Positions 1-7,721 are shown, counted from the stretch's first letter. The stretch is 29,015 nucleotides of DNA from Bacteroidales bacterium (GCA_004557385.1 SFEA01000030.1:1-29015), one strand, 5' to 3'. Numbers and translations are program-made. Notes: generated from the letters alone by a model not told the origin.

Positions 1-424
1 ATCACCGCTCATCGCATCGTTTAACCTTGCCTTTGGCAAGAGAGAGGTGTTGCCGTGGGCGACAAAATCTGCAAGCCGATTTTGTCACGCACGCCAACTC
101 ATTCACCGCACATTCCGCTAAAATCGGTTGGGGGTTGCTCGCTCTCGCTCCGCAGTGCGGTGGGAGGTCTTTGCAGACAGCAGCAGGTGGAATACTTTCC
201 CTGCACCCCTTAATCGGCTATTGCATAGCCTTTTAGCATTTTAAACCCTTTACTGGCGTGAAAATTCCGTAATGCCGGCTTTGTGAAGATAACATTGTCT
301 ATATTTTGTGTCTCTGGCGATGTTATCTATTGTTATGACTTTTTGGGGCGGTGTTATTCGCTTCGGTGGACTTCTGCAAATGTAGTTCATTTTTACGAGA
401 TAATTTGAAGTCACCATTTTCAGG
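1..424 (-). other. Noncoding hairpin-rich stretch, candidate oriT
   Basis: No convincing gene is visible. Inverted repeats are 26-31/35-40 (CTTGCC/GGCAAG), 61-69/78-86 (GACAAAATC/GATTTTGTC), an alternative pairing 76-83/120-127 (CCGATTTT/AAAATCGG), 150-154/156-160 (CCGCA/TGCGG), and 287-295/320-328 (AGATAACAT/ATGTTATCT). On the minus strand an ATG at 12-10 opens a frame that runs off the left edge, in the place where a mobilization gene would begin. In NBU1 the transfer origin lies between prmN1 and mobN1, which is the position of this stretch. Calling it oriT is inference from position and dyads; no nick site was recognised. Confidence 0.4.
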
Positions 425-1297
425 CTATTCGATGCCATATTGCCGGCAGTAGTAGAAAAATGTGCCTATGCCTATTTGGAGAGTGGAGCGAAGCAGATTG
501 TTGAATTTGCGGTCGCACTCGGCGGGATTGTAACCGCTGTTCTGCGAACTGCACAGGTGAAACCACTGCCTTCCGTTTTCGCCAAGCGAGGACAAGGCGG
601 CACCGATTTTCACCCAATCTTCATAGTTGGCTGTGAGGTCGATGTGCCGCATCGCAAGCTCTCGACAAAGTCGTACTACCTTTTCTTCAACTTCGCTTTC
701 AGTATAGCCGCATTGACACCATTGGCGTGGCTTTTTCGGCTCACGATAGATACCGCTGAATGGCTTGGCATCAAGGTTGATGAAGGGATGCTCATCATAA
801 CTTTGGCACCGCAGTCGGCACACGTCTCCGCAAGCTTTGTCGATGTTGATACCCATATCGGCAAACACACGCACCAACTGCTCGAACTGAGCCTTGTGCA
901 AATGCGGATAGCGTAGCGGAATGATTACGAAGTAGCCCTTGCCGCTGACGGAATGTGCAGCGTATGCCACTTCGTCAATACGGCTAAGCACATCTGCGAT
1001 GAGCGTATCAAAATTCTCGATATGCTCATTGTCCTTACGGTCGATGTCAACGCATATTAGTCCACTGTGCCGCACAAGGTTCTCGGCAGAACGTGTAGGC
1101 GAAAAGATACCGCTAATCGTGGCTTGCAGCAACGACATCTTTATCTGCCGTTTTCGCTCGGTATCCGTGCATGAACGCAGTTCTGCGATTGCCGAGACAT
1201 CGACATTCGTCAGGAAATCGTGAAGCGTTGATAGATGTCCGATGCGGTCTTTCACGCCCTGATAAACTGTTATTTCTATTTCTTGAAACGATTTCAT
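425..1297 (-). CDS. Primase-like protein (BT4734-like N-terminal domain + PriCT_2)
   Basis: This 290-residue protein resembles the primase-like proteins of Bacteroides mobile elements (PrmN1 type). Residues 1 to about 185 match the BT4734/BF3469 N-terminal domain. They carry VDID at 83-86, an HSVSGKGYF stretch at 115-123 and a conserved D-x(7)-R-x-R-C region near 153-164. The D-x-D plus S-x-SGKG arrangement is what archaeo-eukaryotic-type primase domains use at the metal site. Residues about 200-285 look like PriCT_2, a primase C-terminal domain. The likely role is priming or replicating the excised element, or helping excision. It is the last recognisable gene before the candidate oriT and is separated from the upstream DUF3987 gene only by the palindromic repeat region. 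The start ATG at 1297 follows an A-rich leader. Confidence 0.8.
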   Translation of the reverse strand: MKSFQEIEITVYQGVKDRIGHLSTLHDFLTNVDVSAIAELRSCTDTERKRQIKMSLLQATISGIFSPTRSAENLVRHSGLICVDIDRKDNEHIENFDTLIADVLSRIDEVAYAAHSVSGKGYFVIIPLRYPHLHKAQFEQLVRVFADMGINIDKACGDVCRLRCQSYDEHPFINLDAKPFSGIYREPKKPRQWCQCGYTESEVEEKVVRLCRELAMRHIDLTANYEDWVKIGAALSSLGENGRQWFHLCSSQNSGYNPAECDRKFNNLLRSTLQIGIGTFFYYCRQYGIE

Positions 1298-1310
1298 TTT
1301 TCTAAAAATG

Positions 1311-1484
1311 AGGTTAAGGTTAATTTTATATATTACGTATTGATTTTCAGTTGTTTAGGTATTGACTTGGTATTAACCTTTCGTTAACCTTGTTGAATGT
1401 TCGTCAGGTTAATACTTGGTTAATACCTTGTCAATACTTATCGCATTGAATTTAAGTGAGTTACAAGCAAATTAACCTTAACCT
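1311..1484. repeat. 174-bp nested palindrome with eight AGGTTAA/TTAACCT copies
   Basis: Three pairs of arms share one centre near 1398. The outer arms 1311-1326 and 1469-1484 are perfect 16-bp inverted copies (AGGTTAAGGTTAATTT). The middle arms 1359-1378 and 1418-1437 match at 18 of 20 positions (GTATTGACnnGGTATTAACC). The inner arms are 1384-1390 (TTAACCT) and 1406-1412 (AGGTTAA). The 7-mer occurs at 1311, 1317, 1406 and 1417 (one mismatch) in plus orientation and at 1373, 1384, 1472 and 1478 in minus orientation, giving the order ++ -- ++ --. The array fills the gap between the two replication-type genes and covers the DUF3987 stop codon. Clustered short repeats beside replication genes resemble iterons or an initiator-binding origin; an operator is the alternative. 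Confidence 0.85.
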
Positions 1485-2848
1485 GTTTTTCCGCTTTTTA
1501 TTTTTGAGATATAAGCCGGTGATACGCCTATCAGTTTGGCGAGTTGCCCTTGCGGCACATCTGGATAAAGTCTCAAAAACGCTGAAAGCAATTCGGTCTT
1601 GTTCATCTGCTCGGGTTTCACAATCGGCGGCTGTTCGGCAATCCGTGAATACACCAGCAGTGCCATCTGCTCAAAGTACTCCATACAGCGAATGGCGTAC
1701 TCCATCGGCTCTTTCCGCATGATGTTGTAGTCGCAACGCATACCGCGTTGCTCTGCTAGGTCGAGCACGTGGACTATTCCGGCATAGCGAAGCACCTGTA
1801 TCTGCAATTTGCTATAGATTGACGCCACATAGTCGCAGTCAGCCATCGCCTTTTTGTCTTGCAGATAGTTGTGGTAGTCGTCATATAGGGCATCAGCCTC
1901 CTTTCCAAGCGACACCTCGCCATCGGTGCTGCGAACAAGTGTGTAGTGGTTACCGTCGGGACTGTGATATATTCCCTCGTAGAGCATCCGCACGGTTTGT
2001 GCCCACTCGCAAGCAATGCCGTAAGGCAAGGTCTCGTGACTGCGATGCGGATATTCGATATCCTCGGCAACGCTGAACAAAAAACGCTGGTTTAAGCCAT
2101 TTGTCATGAAGAGTTCGCTGCCGAAAGTGGAACGGAGCATACCGGTCTGCAAGTCGCCGATGATGTTGAAGAACGGGTCTTTGATTAGCATCGTGAAGCC
2201 GTTCTTGCGGTCAACCTTGATGTCTTCGCAATCGAAAAGCCGCAGCAGTTTGGATATGGCAGATGTGCCGCCATTCTGGTACTGGTTCTTTGAGTCGAAC
2301 ATACCTTTTAGTTCGGGATAGATACCAATTGCGCCACGTTTGTTGCCTCGTTTGGCAACTGACTGATTTTGTGGCTCGTTGGTATCATTGTTCATGAACA
2401 GTATCTCGCTGCGTCGTTCATCGGTACAGTCGTCGAGAACAATTGCCGGACATTTTGGCTCATCTGCACGGTCTTTGGCTGGAATTGCTTTCCAATCGTC
2501 ATACTCACGCTTATACTCAGCATATAGTTCCTCGTCAATGCGGCGAAGCGGTTGCGTGACGAGTTTCATCGGGTACGACTTGTTGCTGCCGCTCCGTGCC
2601 ACCGACACAAACCACAGCACCAAAGGATTCTTGTAGATGCCTTCGTTGACTACCACCTTCTTGCCGATAGCGGTAGATGCGGTAGCGAGCACGGCTGTGG
2701 TCACAAACTCACGCGGACAATGGTAGATGCCGCACACTGCGTTGATGTAGTTCTGTATCGAAGCCGGAAGTCCGTCGATAGGAAGTTCGGGTCGCTGCTT
2801 GTTGAGCGACAGCGACCCTTTGGGCTTAATCGTTATTTTCTCGTCCAT
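1478..2848 (-). CDS. DUF3987 family protein of mobile element
   Basis: This 456-residue protein belongs to the DUF3987 group found in Bacteroidota mobilizable and conjugative elements, usually beside a primase-like gene. A degenerate Walker A-like stretch, ARSGSNKS at 84-91, follows a hydrophobic strand, as in family members read as ATPase/helicase-like replication proteins. The central part (about 140-330) holds the conserved block with YPELKGMF and LLRLFDCE. The last 40 residues form a helix-turn-helix-like segment (QGQLAKLIGVSPAYISKIKSG) that could bind DNA, perhaps the repeats that overlap its own 3' end. It overlaps the upstream HTH gene by 16 bases, so the two are translationally coupled. 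The enzymatic role is inferred, not proven for this family. Confidence 0.8.
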   Translation of the reverse strand: MDEKITIKPKGSLSLNKQRPELPIDGLPASIQNYINAVCGIYHCPREFVTTAVLATASTAIGKKVVVNEGIYKNPLVLWFVSVARSGSNKSYPMKLVTQPLRRIDEELYAEYKREYDDWKAIPAKDRADEPKCPAIVLDDCTDERRSEILFMNNDTNEPQNQSVAKRGNKRGAIGIYPELKGMFDSKNQYQNGGTSAISKLLRLFDCEDIKVDRKNGFTMLIKDPFFNIIGDLQTGMLRSTFGSELFMTNGLNQRFLFSVAEDIEYPHRSHETLPYGIACEWAQTVRMLYEGIYHSPDGNHYTLVRSTDGEVSLGKEADALYDDYHNYLQDKKAMADCDYVASIYSKLQIQVLRYAGIVHVLDLAEQRGMRCDYNIMRKEPMEYAIRCMEYFEQMALLVYSRIAEQPPIVKPEQMNKTELLSAFLRLYPDVPQGQLAKLIGVSPAYISKIKSGKTG

Positions 2849-3177
2849 TGCTTCTTTTCTTTTCGTTGTTCGATAGCAGCTTCAACATCGGAACGGCGAT
2901 AGCGGCGTTTACCTCCGATTTCAATCTTGGGCAAGGTATCGTTCATGTTCCAACGATAGAGCGTCATCTTCGACACTTTCAGCATGTCCGCCACCTCCTC
3001 AACGGAGAGCAGTTCCTTGGAGAGGTTGGCACGCTCTATCTGCAACCGAGCCACGTCGGTAGCGGATTCGATTAGGCGATGAGCGAAGTCGCATAGGTCG
3101 CCTGCGGAGATTTGGAGAATGGCATTAGGCATAGCAGCCGCCAATTCCATAATGTTGACGTTTGAATTAGAGTTCAT
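2833..3177 (-). CDS. Excisionase-like helix-turn-helix DNA-binding protein
   Basis: This 114-residue protein has a C-terminal HTH_17/MerR-type DNA-binding domain at about 57-105, with the signature EEVADMLKVSKMTLYRWN followed by a wing and R-R-Y-R-R-S-D-V. Such proteins in Bacteroides elements are called excisionase family proteins (Orf2x in NBU1) and bind the attachment or control region to bend DNA during excision. The N-terminal half is predicted helical and is not recognised. It is the first gene of the minus-strand replication module and ends inside the start of the DUF3987 gene. A promoter-like TAACTTTG lies about 115 bases upstream. The function could equally be transcriptional control of the module. 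Confidence 0.75.
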   Translation of the reverse strand: MNSNSNVNIMELAAAMPNAILQISAGDLCDFAHRLIESATDVARLQIERANLSKELLSVEEVADMLKVSKMTLYRWNMNDTLPKIEIGGKRRYRRSDVEAAIEQRKEKKQWTRK

Positions 3178-3291
3178 ATAATAGTGCCCTCACGCAATAA
3201 CGGTGCTCTCGCGTCGCTTCAGGCGGTGGCATCCAAAAACTCCGGCTCTCGGTCATTGAGCAATGCCAGTCCATCGCTATCGGATGCACTG

Positions 3292-3299
3292 CAAAGTTA
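3292..3299 (-). promoter_or_regulatory. Bacteroidota -7 box TAACTTTG for the HTH-DUF3987-primase module
   Basis: On the minus strand TAACTTTGCA matches the Bacteroidota -7 element TAnnTTTG. No good TTTG was found 19-21 bases upstream, so the -33 element is weak. The transcript would have a leader of roughly 110 bases before the HTH gene ATG at 3177. Confidence 0.5.
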
Positions 3300-3586
3300 T
3301 CTCACGACACATTATTTCTAAAAGACACAAAATGAGCACTCGCCAAGCCATAGTTAACTCGCTAATATTTAAGCATATAACTGCAATTTAAACGAAAATT
3401 GAGTATTTTTCAAATAAAATAGGCATATCGTTGTAACACACAGAATAACAAATTGTTACACTCAAGTCGTTACTGGCGTTACAGGCGTAACAATGGTCAA
3501 AAATGGGTGCCGAAGTCGGAGCGATTTTTTGAAAAAACTCCCGTCCACGATTTTTGGCACAAATCAGCTAATTGCAATAAATATTT
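3300..3586. other. AT-rich intergenic stretch without recognised gene
   Basis: No open frame of convincing length or composition is seen on either strand. The stretch separates the replication module from the accessory gene and its decayed relative. It contains several TTACTGGCGTTACAGGCGTAAC-like short repeats around 3467-3492 (TTAC/GGCGT), but nothing that could be assigned. Confidence 0.5.
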
Positions 3587-3900
3587 TTAGCGAATCATAA
3601 AGACCTTATAATCAATTAAATGTAATAACAAAGGCTTTATTACCTCCCAATATCCACCTTTGTAAGAGCTAATTCGCTTAATATATACTTCTGCAACCAA
3701 ACTCTCCAAACGCCTTTTAATGTTGCTGTCGTGAGTCCTAACCGCTTAGTTAATTCTATGCGTGAGATGCTCGGATATGCCAAAATCAAATCTAAAACCT
3801 GTTATTTTCTAGTCGAAATTTTGTTCCCTACTAGTCGTTACTGGTCATTTCTAGTCGAAATTTTATTCCTTACTAGTCGTTACTAGTCATTTCTTGTTGG
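3587..3900 (-). pseudogene. Decayed C-terminal tail of an AlbA_2/HATPase-type regulator
   Basis: Read on the minus strand just after the intact gene at 3904-5481, one frame gives two repeats of N-D-(Q)-stop-R-L-V-x-N-K-I-S-T-R, then a winged-helix stretch QVLDLILAYPSISRIELTKR. At the AAAA run near 3719-3722 the frame must shift by -1. It then continues as K-R-R-L-E-S-L and reaches S-Y-K-G-G-Y-W-E-V-I, the usual ending of winged-helix tails in this family. The segment therefore looks like the 3' end of a second, related gene with in-frame TAA/TAG stops and one frameshift. The repeat core AACGACTAGT-x-GG also occurs in the intact gene (QRLVGN), which suggests duplication followed by decay. Confidence 0.55.
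3809..3892. repeat. Two tandem 42-bp repeats, third copy decayed
   Basis: Units 3809-3850 and 3851-3892 differ at 3 of 42 positions. A decayed third partial copy continues to about 3924 and runs across the stop codon of the AlbA_2 gene. Each unit contains CTAGTCG and TAGTCGTTACT motifs. A length of 42 bases equals 14 codons, consistent with an origin as repeated coding sequence. Confidence 0.85.
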
Positions 3901-3903
3901 AAT

Positions 3904-5481
3904 TTATTTTCTATTAGTCGTCGCAAACCAGATTTTGTTCTTTCGAAATATAGAACCTTCATTACTCAATTCTACTAAGATATTTCCGACTAGTCGTTGA
4001 TTCTGTTCTTTTGTATTTCTTATTGGGAGTGAGACTTTTAGGTATTCTATAATAGACGCCCTTTTGGATCCTTCCTCGCCGGCGTTCTGAATATACTGTA
4101 AAGCCAACTGTTTTAATCTATCTCGCTCAAGACCTTTTACCTTGTCGTTTTCTGGTCGGTTCCCGTTTGTTTTCTGGTCGGTTTTCTGGTCGCTTGCCTC
4201 AGCCGTACCTTCGTAGAGGTCAAGCATTGCTTTGACATCTTGCTCGTTGCCACCCGTAGAAAGGGTTAAGATAGTTCTATCCACTCCATTATTGTGAGTC
4301 TCCTCAAGCATTATTGGAGTATGGAAAACCTTGTTCCAAACCGTATTAATACCACACAAACCACTTCCGGCTCTTTCTCCAAAATCAATTAGTGAAAACA
4401 TCTTCAGCACAATCCCATTGCGAGGGTCCGAAATACCGCCGGTAATAGCCTCGGAAATAGAAATACGCACGCAGCCCGGATTTGAAAACTTATAGCCGTC
4501 CTCTGACTTTTGTATTACAATACCTTGTCTGCCATAAAAATCAGCATGAACCACTGTATTAGTAATAGCTTCGCGGAGAAGCTTGTGTATAGGTGTATCA
4601 TCAACTCGTTGATTGCCCTTAAGAACAAAAGGCACTTTGAGCCCTTGTTGCATTCTATTTAATGACTCTATCACAAAATCGAAGACGTTTCCGCTCCAAT
4701 CTCCGGACGTTGATACAATACGGTCTGTCCACCTGGTTGTCCCTAACATTCGATTCTCTTGATAGTCCAAGAAATAATTAGGAAATTCCCGTGTGATTTC
4801 ATATTCATATCCAAACATCAGCAAACCGGCAGCAGTAGGGTGATAAAGTCCATCAGCACCTATCGTCATTGCTCCAATTTTTCTCAAAAACAGCTCATCA
4901 TCTTCATTGTTCCACAAATGGTTACTATGACAAGACCTGAAAAAGTTTCTATATCCCTTGACAGAATCCTTGCAGAATACCGAGCTATCCATATTTCCCA
5001 AGACTTTGGCATCTTGTGTTACGGCAGAAGCATCACGAAACATCAGCGATACTTCATCTATAGAGCAATGATAATCTCCGTCATGGTTGCGGCGATATGT
5101 TCCCGATTTTGGGTCTAAACCAACATACACAGGGCGTGCACTCCTTTCTGCACGTGGAACAATAATTACCAATATATTGCTGCCGTTGACATTCTCAACT
5201 GTCACCATTCGGTCTGTAACAATATTTGCACTGACCTTTTGGCGATTATTGACCATATTCCAGAAATCCTTTCTCAACTTCTCCGCATCAATTCCTGGTT
5301 CCGGTTGAAGGCTTCCGTCTTTTGTCTCTTTTATGCCAAGAAGAATTATGCCTCCATTAGTATTGGCAAAAGCCGAATAAGTTTCCCATAAAGAATTTGG
5401 GAAACCTCCTTTAGCCGACTTCGCTTCAAGGCGACTATTCTCTTTATAGGTATCCAGTGTTTTTATGTCGAAAGTATCCAT
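3904..5481 (-). CDS. AlbA_2 / HATPase_c_4 ATP-binding regulator-like protein
   Basis: This 525-residue protein is of the type often annotated as ATP-binding protein or RecG-like transcriptional regulator. Residues about 12-125 form the Schlafen AlbA_2 domain (E-N-S-R-L-E-A-K at 14-21, ANTNGGIILLGI at 39-50). Residues about 295-400 form a GHKL ATPase-like domain with REAITN at 303-308, SNPG at 333-336 and ERAGSG at 369-374. A linker with D-Q-K-T repeats (431-438) leads to a C-terminal winged-helix-like segment. Family members act as DNA- or RNA-binding regulators and some lie in defence islands; the substrate is unknown. It sits as apparent cargo between the integrase and the excisionase-like gene. 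A decayed tail of a relative follows it directly. Confidence 0.75.
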   Translation of the reverse strand: MDTFDIKTLDTYKENSRLEAKSAKGGFPNSLWETYSAFANTNGGIILLGIKETKDGSLQPEPGIDAEKLRKDFWNMVNNRQKVSANIVTDRMVTVENVNGSNILVIIVPRAERSARPVYVGLDPKSGTYRRNHDGDYHCSIDEVSLMFRDASAVTQDAKVLGNMDSSVFCKDSVKGYRNFFRSCHSNHLWNNEDDELFLRKIGAMTIGADGLYHPTAAGLLMFGYEYEITREFPNYFLDYQENRMLGTTRWTDRIVSTSGDWSGNVFDFVIESLNRMQQGLKVPFVLKGNQRVDDTPIHKLLREAITNTVVHADFYGRQGIVIQKSEDGYKFSNPGCVRISISEAITGGISDPRNGIVLKMFSLIDFGERAGSGLCGINTVWNKVFHTPIMLEETHNNGVDRTILTLSTGGNEQDVKAMLDLYEGTAEASDQKTDQKTNGNRPENDKVKGLERDRLKQLALQYIQNAGEEGSKRASIIEYLKVSLPIRNTKEQNQRLVGNILVELSNEGSIFRKNKIWFATTNRK

Positions 5482-5534
5482 AGAGGTGTTCTTTATGCAA
5501 AATTACAAATTTTTATTGACATAGAAGTGTTTGA

Positions 5535-6857
5535 TTATTTCATTTTCTCTTGCTGCGACCTGTTCCACTGCTCGATTAGCATTGCGGCATATTTTTCAGG
5601 GTCAGTTTTGATGTATGAGAGGAATGCTTTCTCGGTCTTGTGCCCGGTTATCTGCATTATCACAAGTGCCGGCACGCCGCTTTCAAACATATTCGTTGCG
5701 AATGAGCGACGGGCTGTGTGTGCACTCACCAATTCATATTTCGGGAAATACTCTTTGATGCGTTTGCCGGCTATCGTGTGAGTGATTGATGTTTCCTCGG
5801 TTATTCCGGCAAGACGGCAAACCTCCTTCAAAAAACCGTTGAATTTTTGATTTGAGATGACCGAGGGCAATTCTCCATCGTACTTTTCGAAGATTCGCTT
5901 CACTTGGTCAAATATCGGGATACACACTTTGGTGCCTGTTTTATATTGCTCCAACTCGAAATATCCACGAGCAATGCATTGCGGATCGTCAAGCTTATCG
6001 AGGTCGCTATAACGACACCCGGTCCATGCAAGCAATAGGAATTGGTCGCGCACCCTATCAAGATAATCTTGTTTCAACTCAACCGTCTCAATAGCATGCA
6101 GTTCATCTGTTGAAAGAAACACGTTATCAACTTCTTCCGCCAACTTCTTACACTTCCTTGGTGCTACAAACTCGCACTCAATTCGCTCCGACAATGGCAA
6201 CCAATTTATTACGGCTTTGAGATTTTTAATATGCTTCCCCACGGTGTTCAATTTGAAACCTTTTCCGTTGAGGAAAGCCACATACCCATCGTAGAACTTT
6301 TTGTCAAGTTCTTTGACCGGCATGTCATTAGGAGAAAGCGTATCCATATACTCAAACACAAAACGACGCATTTGATTATATTGCAGAATCGTCCTATGGC
6401 AGACAGGTTGCCCTTGATGCACGCCATTCTCTTGTATGCGATTCGGCGCATCCGCAATAAATGCTTCAACAGCGTTCCTTACCGTAATAGGCTTTGCCTC
6501 CTCTTCTTCCGAATGTTGCACATACTTTTCAGGATAAAAATACTTATCGATAACAGTCTTAAGCCAATCTTTAGGGATAGGCACATTCTGATCCGTATTT
6601 TGCCATTCTTGAATAATCTCAAAGCAAAGAGACTCTATCTTCGCACGCTGCTCATTATGATACCGCCGTGCTTCATCGTTCATACGGCGTGTATCTACCA
6701 TCTTTTCCCCATCCCAATAGCAAGGGTCATCCAGAATGTAAATTCCTGTTTTCACCTGTTGGTCTATTTTCTTCCCATGGTAAAAACGCAGCGCTATTTC
6801 TTGCCGTCCGGTTAGTTTATCTTTCTTCCGAGATAATGTCAAATCAATCTTCGCCAT
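5535..6857 (-). CDS. Tyrosine recombinase (element integrase)
   Basis: This 440-residue site-specific recombinase is expected to integrate and excise the element. I chose the ATG at 6857 (M-A-K-I-D-L-T-L), which opens the usual N-terminal arm-binding domain; the frame stays open to 6926, but those residues are atypical. The central SAM-like core-binding domain lies at about 110-230. Catalytic residues are visible: R282 in TGCRYSD, H380 and R383 in HTARRS, H406 in TGHKTE and nucleophile Y415 in LSYIK. It is complete, with no frameshift. It lies at the right end of the element next to a strong inverted repeat, the usual place for an integrase beside its attachment site. Confidence 0.93.
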   Translation of the reverse strand: MAKIDLTLSRKKDKLTGRQEIALRFYHGKKIDQQVKTGIYILDDPCYWDGEKMVDTRRMNDEARRYHNEQRAKIESLCFEIIQEWQNTDQNVPIPKDWLKTVIDKYFYPEKYVQHSEEEEAKPITVRNAVEAFIADAPNRIQENGVHQGQPVCHRTILQYNQMRRFVFEYMDTLSPNDMPVKELDKKFYDGYVAFLNGKGFKLNTVGKHIKNLKAVINWLPLSERIECEFVAPRKCKKLAEEVDNVFLSTDELHAIETVELKQDYLDRVRDQFLLLAWTGCRYSDLDKLDDPQCIARGYFELEQYKTGTKVCIPIFDQVKRIFEKYDGELPSVISNQKFNGFLKEVCRLAGITEETSITHTIAGKRIKEYFPKYELVSAHTARRSFATNMFESGVPALVIMQITGHKTEKAFLSYIKTDPEKYAAMLIEQWNRSQQEKMK

Positions 6858-6926
6858 AAATCGTTCATCTATTTCAGTTGCGAAGATACAAATTCTTTTT
6901 GATTTTGCCCGAATTTTGCCCGACAT

Positions 6927-7257
6927 ATTTGTTGCCTATTGATTTCCGATGTTATCAAACACATAACACATATAAACATAATATATTAGCTATAAGCTAT
7001 TTGTAATAATATGAGTATATCATTCAAAAACACCAAATATCACACTTTTAGCCCAAGTGGGACCACATCACAAATCGCTAAAGAACTCGCTACGAGCCCT
7101 TTAGCGATTTTCTTTTCCCCGCCCTTTTGGCGTTTTTTCCTTTCCTCTTTAGCGTTTTCCCTTCCCGCCTTAGCGATTGCCGCCCTTTAGCGTGATATTG
7201 AAGGCTCAGTAGATATTTAGCACCCTAATTGGTTAGCGAGTCTCATTTTGGGAACAA
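6927..7257. other. Candidate right attachment region beside the integrase
   Basis: No gene is seen between the integrase start and the terminator of the next gene. The stretch contains AT-rich DNA (6930-7050), a strong inverted repeat at 7072-7110 and five spaced copies of a TTAGCG/TGGCG-type motif at about 7101, 7128, 7150, 7170 and 7188. In tyrosine-recombinase elements the attachment site with core and arm-binding repeats lies here. The exact crossover cannot be placed without the left junction. Confidence 0.45.
7072..7110. repeat. 12-bp perfect inverted repeat AAATCGCTAAAG / CTTTAGCGATTT
   Basis: Arms 7072-7083 and 7099-7110 are perfectly complementary. The 15-base interval contains a second small stem, CTCG/CGAG (7086-7089/7093-7096). 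T-rich sequence follows on the plus strand. It can serve as a terminator or as a recombinase-recognised dyad at the element boundary. Confidence 0.8.
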
Positions 7258-7303
7258 CAAACCCACTGACCTTTGGCATAACTGCTGATTGTCAGTGGGT
7301 TTG
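7258..7303 (-). terminator. Rho-independent terminator of the 7335-7829 gene pair
   Basis: A 13-bp perfect stem (CAAACCCACTGAC at 7258-7270 with GTCAGTGGGTTTG at 7291-7303) encloses a 20-base loop. On the minus strand it is followed by TTGTT. It lies about 30 bases after the stop codon of the small membrane protein. Confidence 0.8.
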
Positions 7304-7334
7304 CTCGTTTCGTTGTCAATCTTGATAAGATGAA

Positions 7335-7721
7335 TTACTCCATTTCACCATCTATAACAGGAACAGTCATAGGCATACCTCTATTGGTCGTATAGCTATA
7401 AGTTCCAACTCTTTGAGGGCTCTTGATTGTTACAATCTGGTCATTATAGAAATCCTCACCAAGAACAAGAACTGTGTTGCCAAAATACATAACATCACTA
7501 CCAATCTTGTCTGAAGCTTCGGTTGCCAGAGCTCCATTACCGAGTACTTGAAGCACTTTGAATGAGGTTTCCTTTTTGTTTTCATAACTCACAGGCTGTT
7601 CAAGGTACTGAACTGGATCGTTATCAGCAGAGTTCTGGTTTATCAGACCAATAACAAACAAACCTACGAATGTCAAGACTATACCTGTCACGACACCCAA
7701 GAAGAAAGATTTCTTATTCAT
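7335..7721 (-). CDS. Small membrane-anchored hypothetical protein
   Basis: This 128-residue protein has an N-terminal K-K then hydrophobic stretch FFLGVVTGIVLTFVGLFVIG (residues 5-24), which predicts a single membrane anchor with the remainder exported. Positions 50-128 are rich in short beta-like segments (FKVLQVLGNGALATE, IVTIKSPQRVGTYSYTT), suggesting a small beta-barrel or sandwich fold. No family is recognised. It starts 12 bases after a 31-codon gene and is followed by a clear terminator, so the two form a short operon. It is the first chromosomal gene beyond the mobile element. Confidence 0.75.
   Translation of the reverse strand: MNKKSFFLGVVTGIVLTFVGLFVIGLINQNSADNDPVQYLEQPVSYENKKETSFKVLQVLGNGALATEASDKIGSDVMYFGNTVLVLGEDFYNDQIVTIKSPQRVGTYSYTTNRGMPMTVPVIDGEME

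Larger units (their letters stand above)
1..7110. mobile_element. Right part of an NBU1-like integrative mobilizable element
   Basis: All genes here lie on the minus strand. From the integrase leftwards they are tyrosine recombinase, an AlbA_2 accessory gene, HTH (excisionase-like), DUF3987 protein, BT4734/PriCT_2 primase-like protein, then a hairpin-rich noncoding stretch. From memory this matches the Bacteroides mobilizable unit NBU1 (intN1, orf2x, orf3, prmN1, oriT, mobN1). The stretch is more AT-rich than the chromosomal genes that begin at 7335. The right boundary is set only by the inverted repeat next to the integrase and is approximate. The left boundary and the relaxase gene are not in the window, so no flanking att repeat can be compared. 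Confidence 0.75.

Noticed and set aside
27..236. 69-codon plus-strand frame at the left edge
   Set aside because: The frame runs across the inverted repeats of the candidate oriT, has atypical composition and is opposite to all other genes of the element.
250..438. 62-codon minus-strand frame after the primase-like gene
   Set aside because: It overlaps the primase-like gene by 14 bases and crosses the dyad at 287-328. No family is recognised and the composition is unlike its neighbours. It could be real, but support is too thin.
3719..3722. Programmed -1 frameshift at an AAAA run
   Set aside because: No standard slippery heptamer is present and upstream stops already break the frame, so decay is the simpler explanation.
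3809..3892. CRISPR-like array
   Set aside because: The 42-bp units are directly adjacent without spacers, and no cas genes are present.
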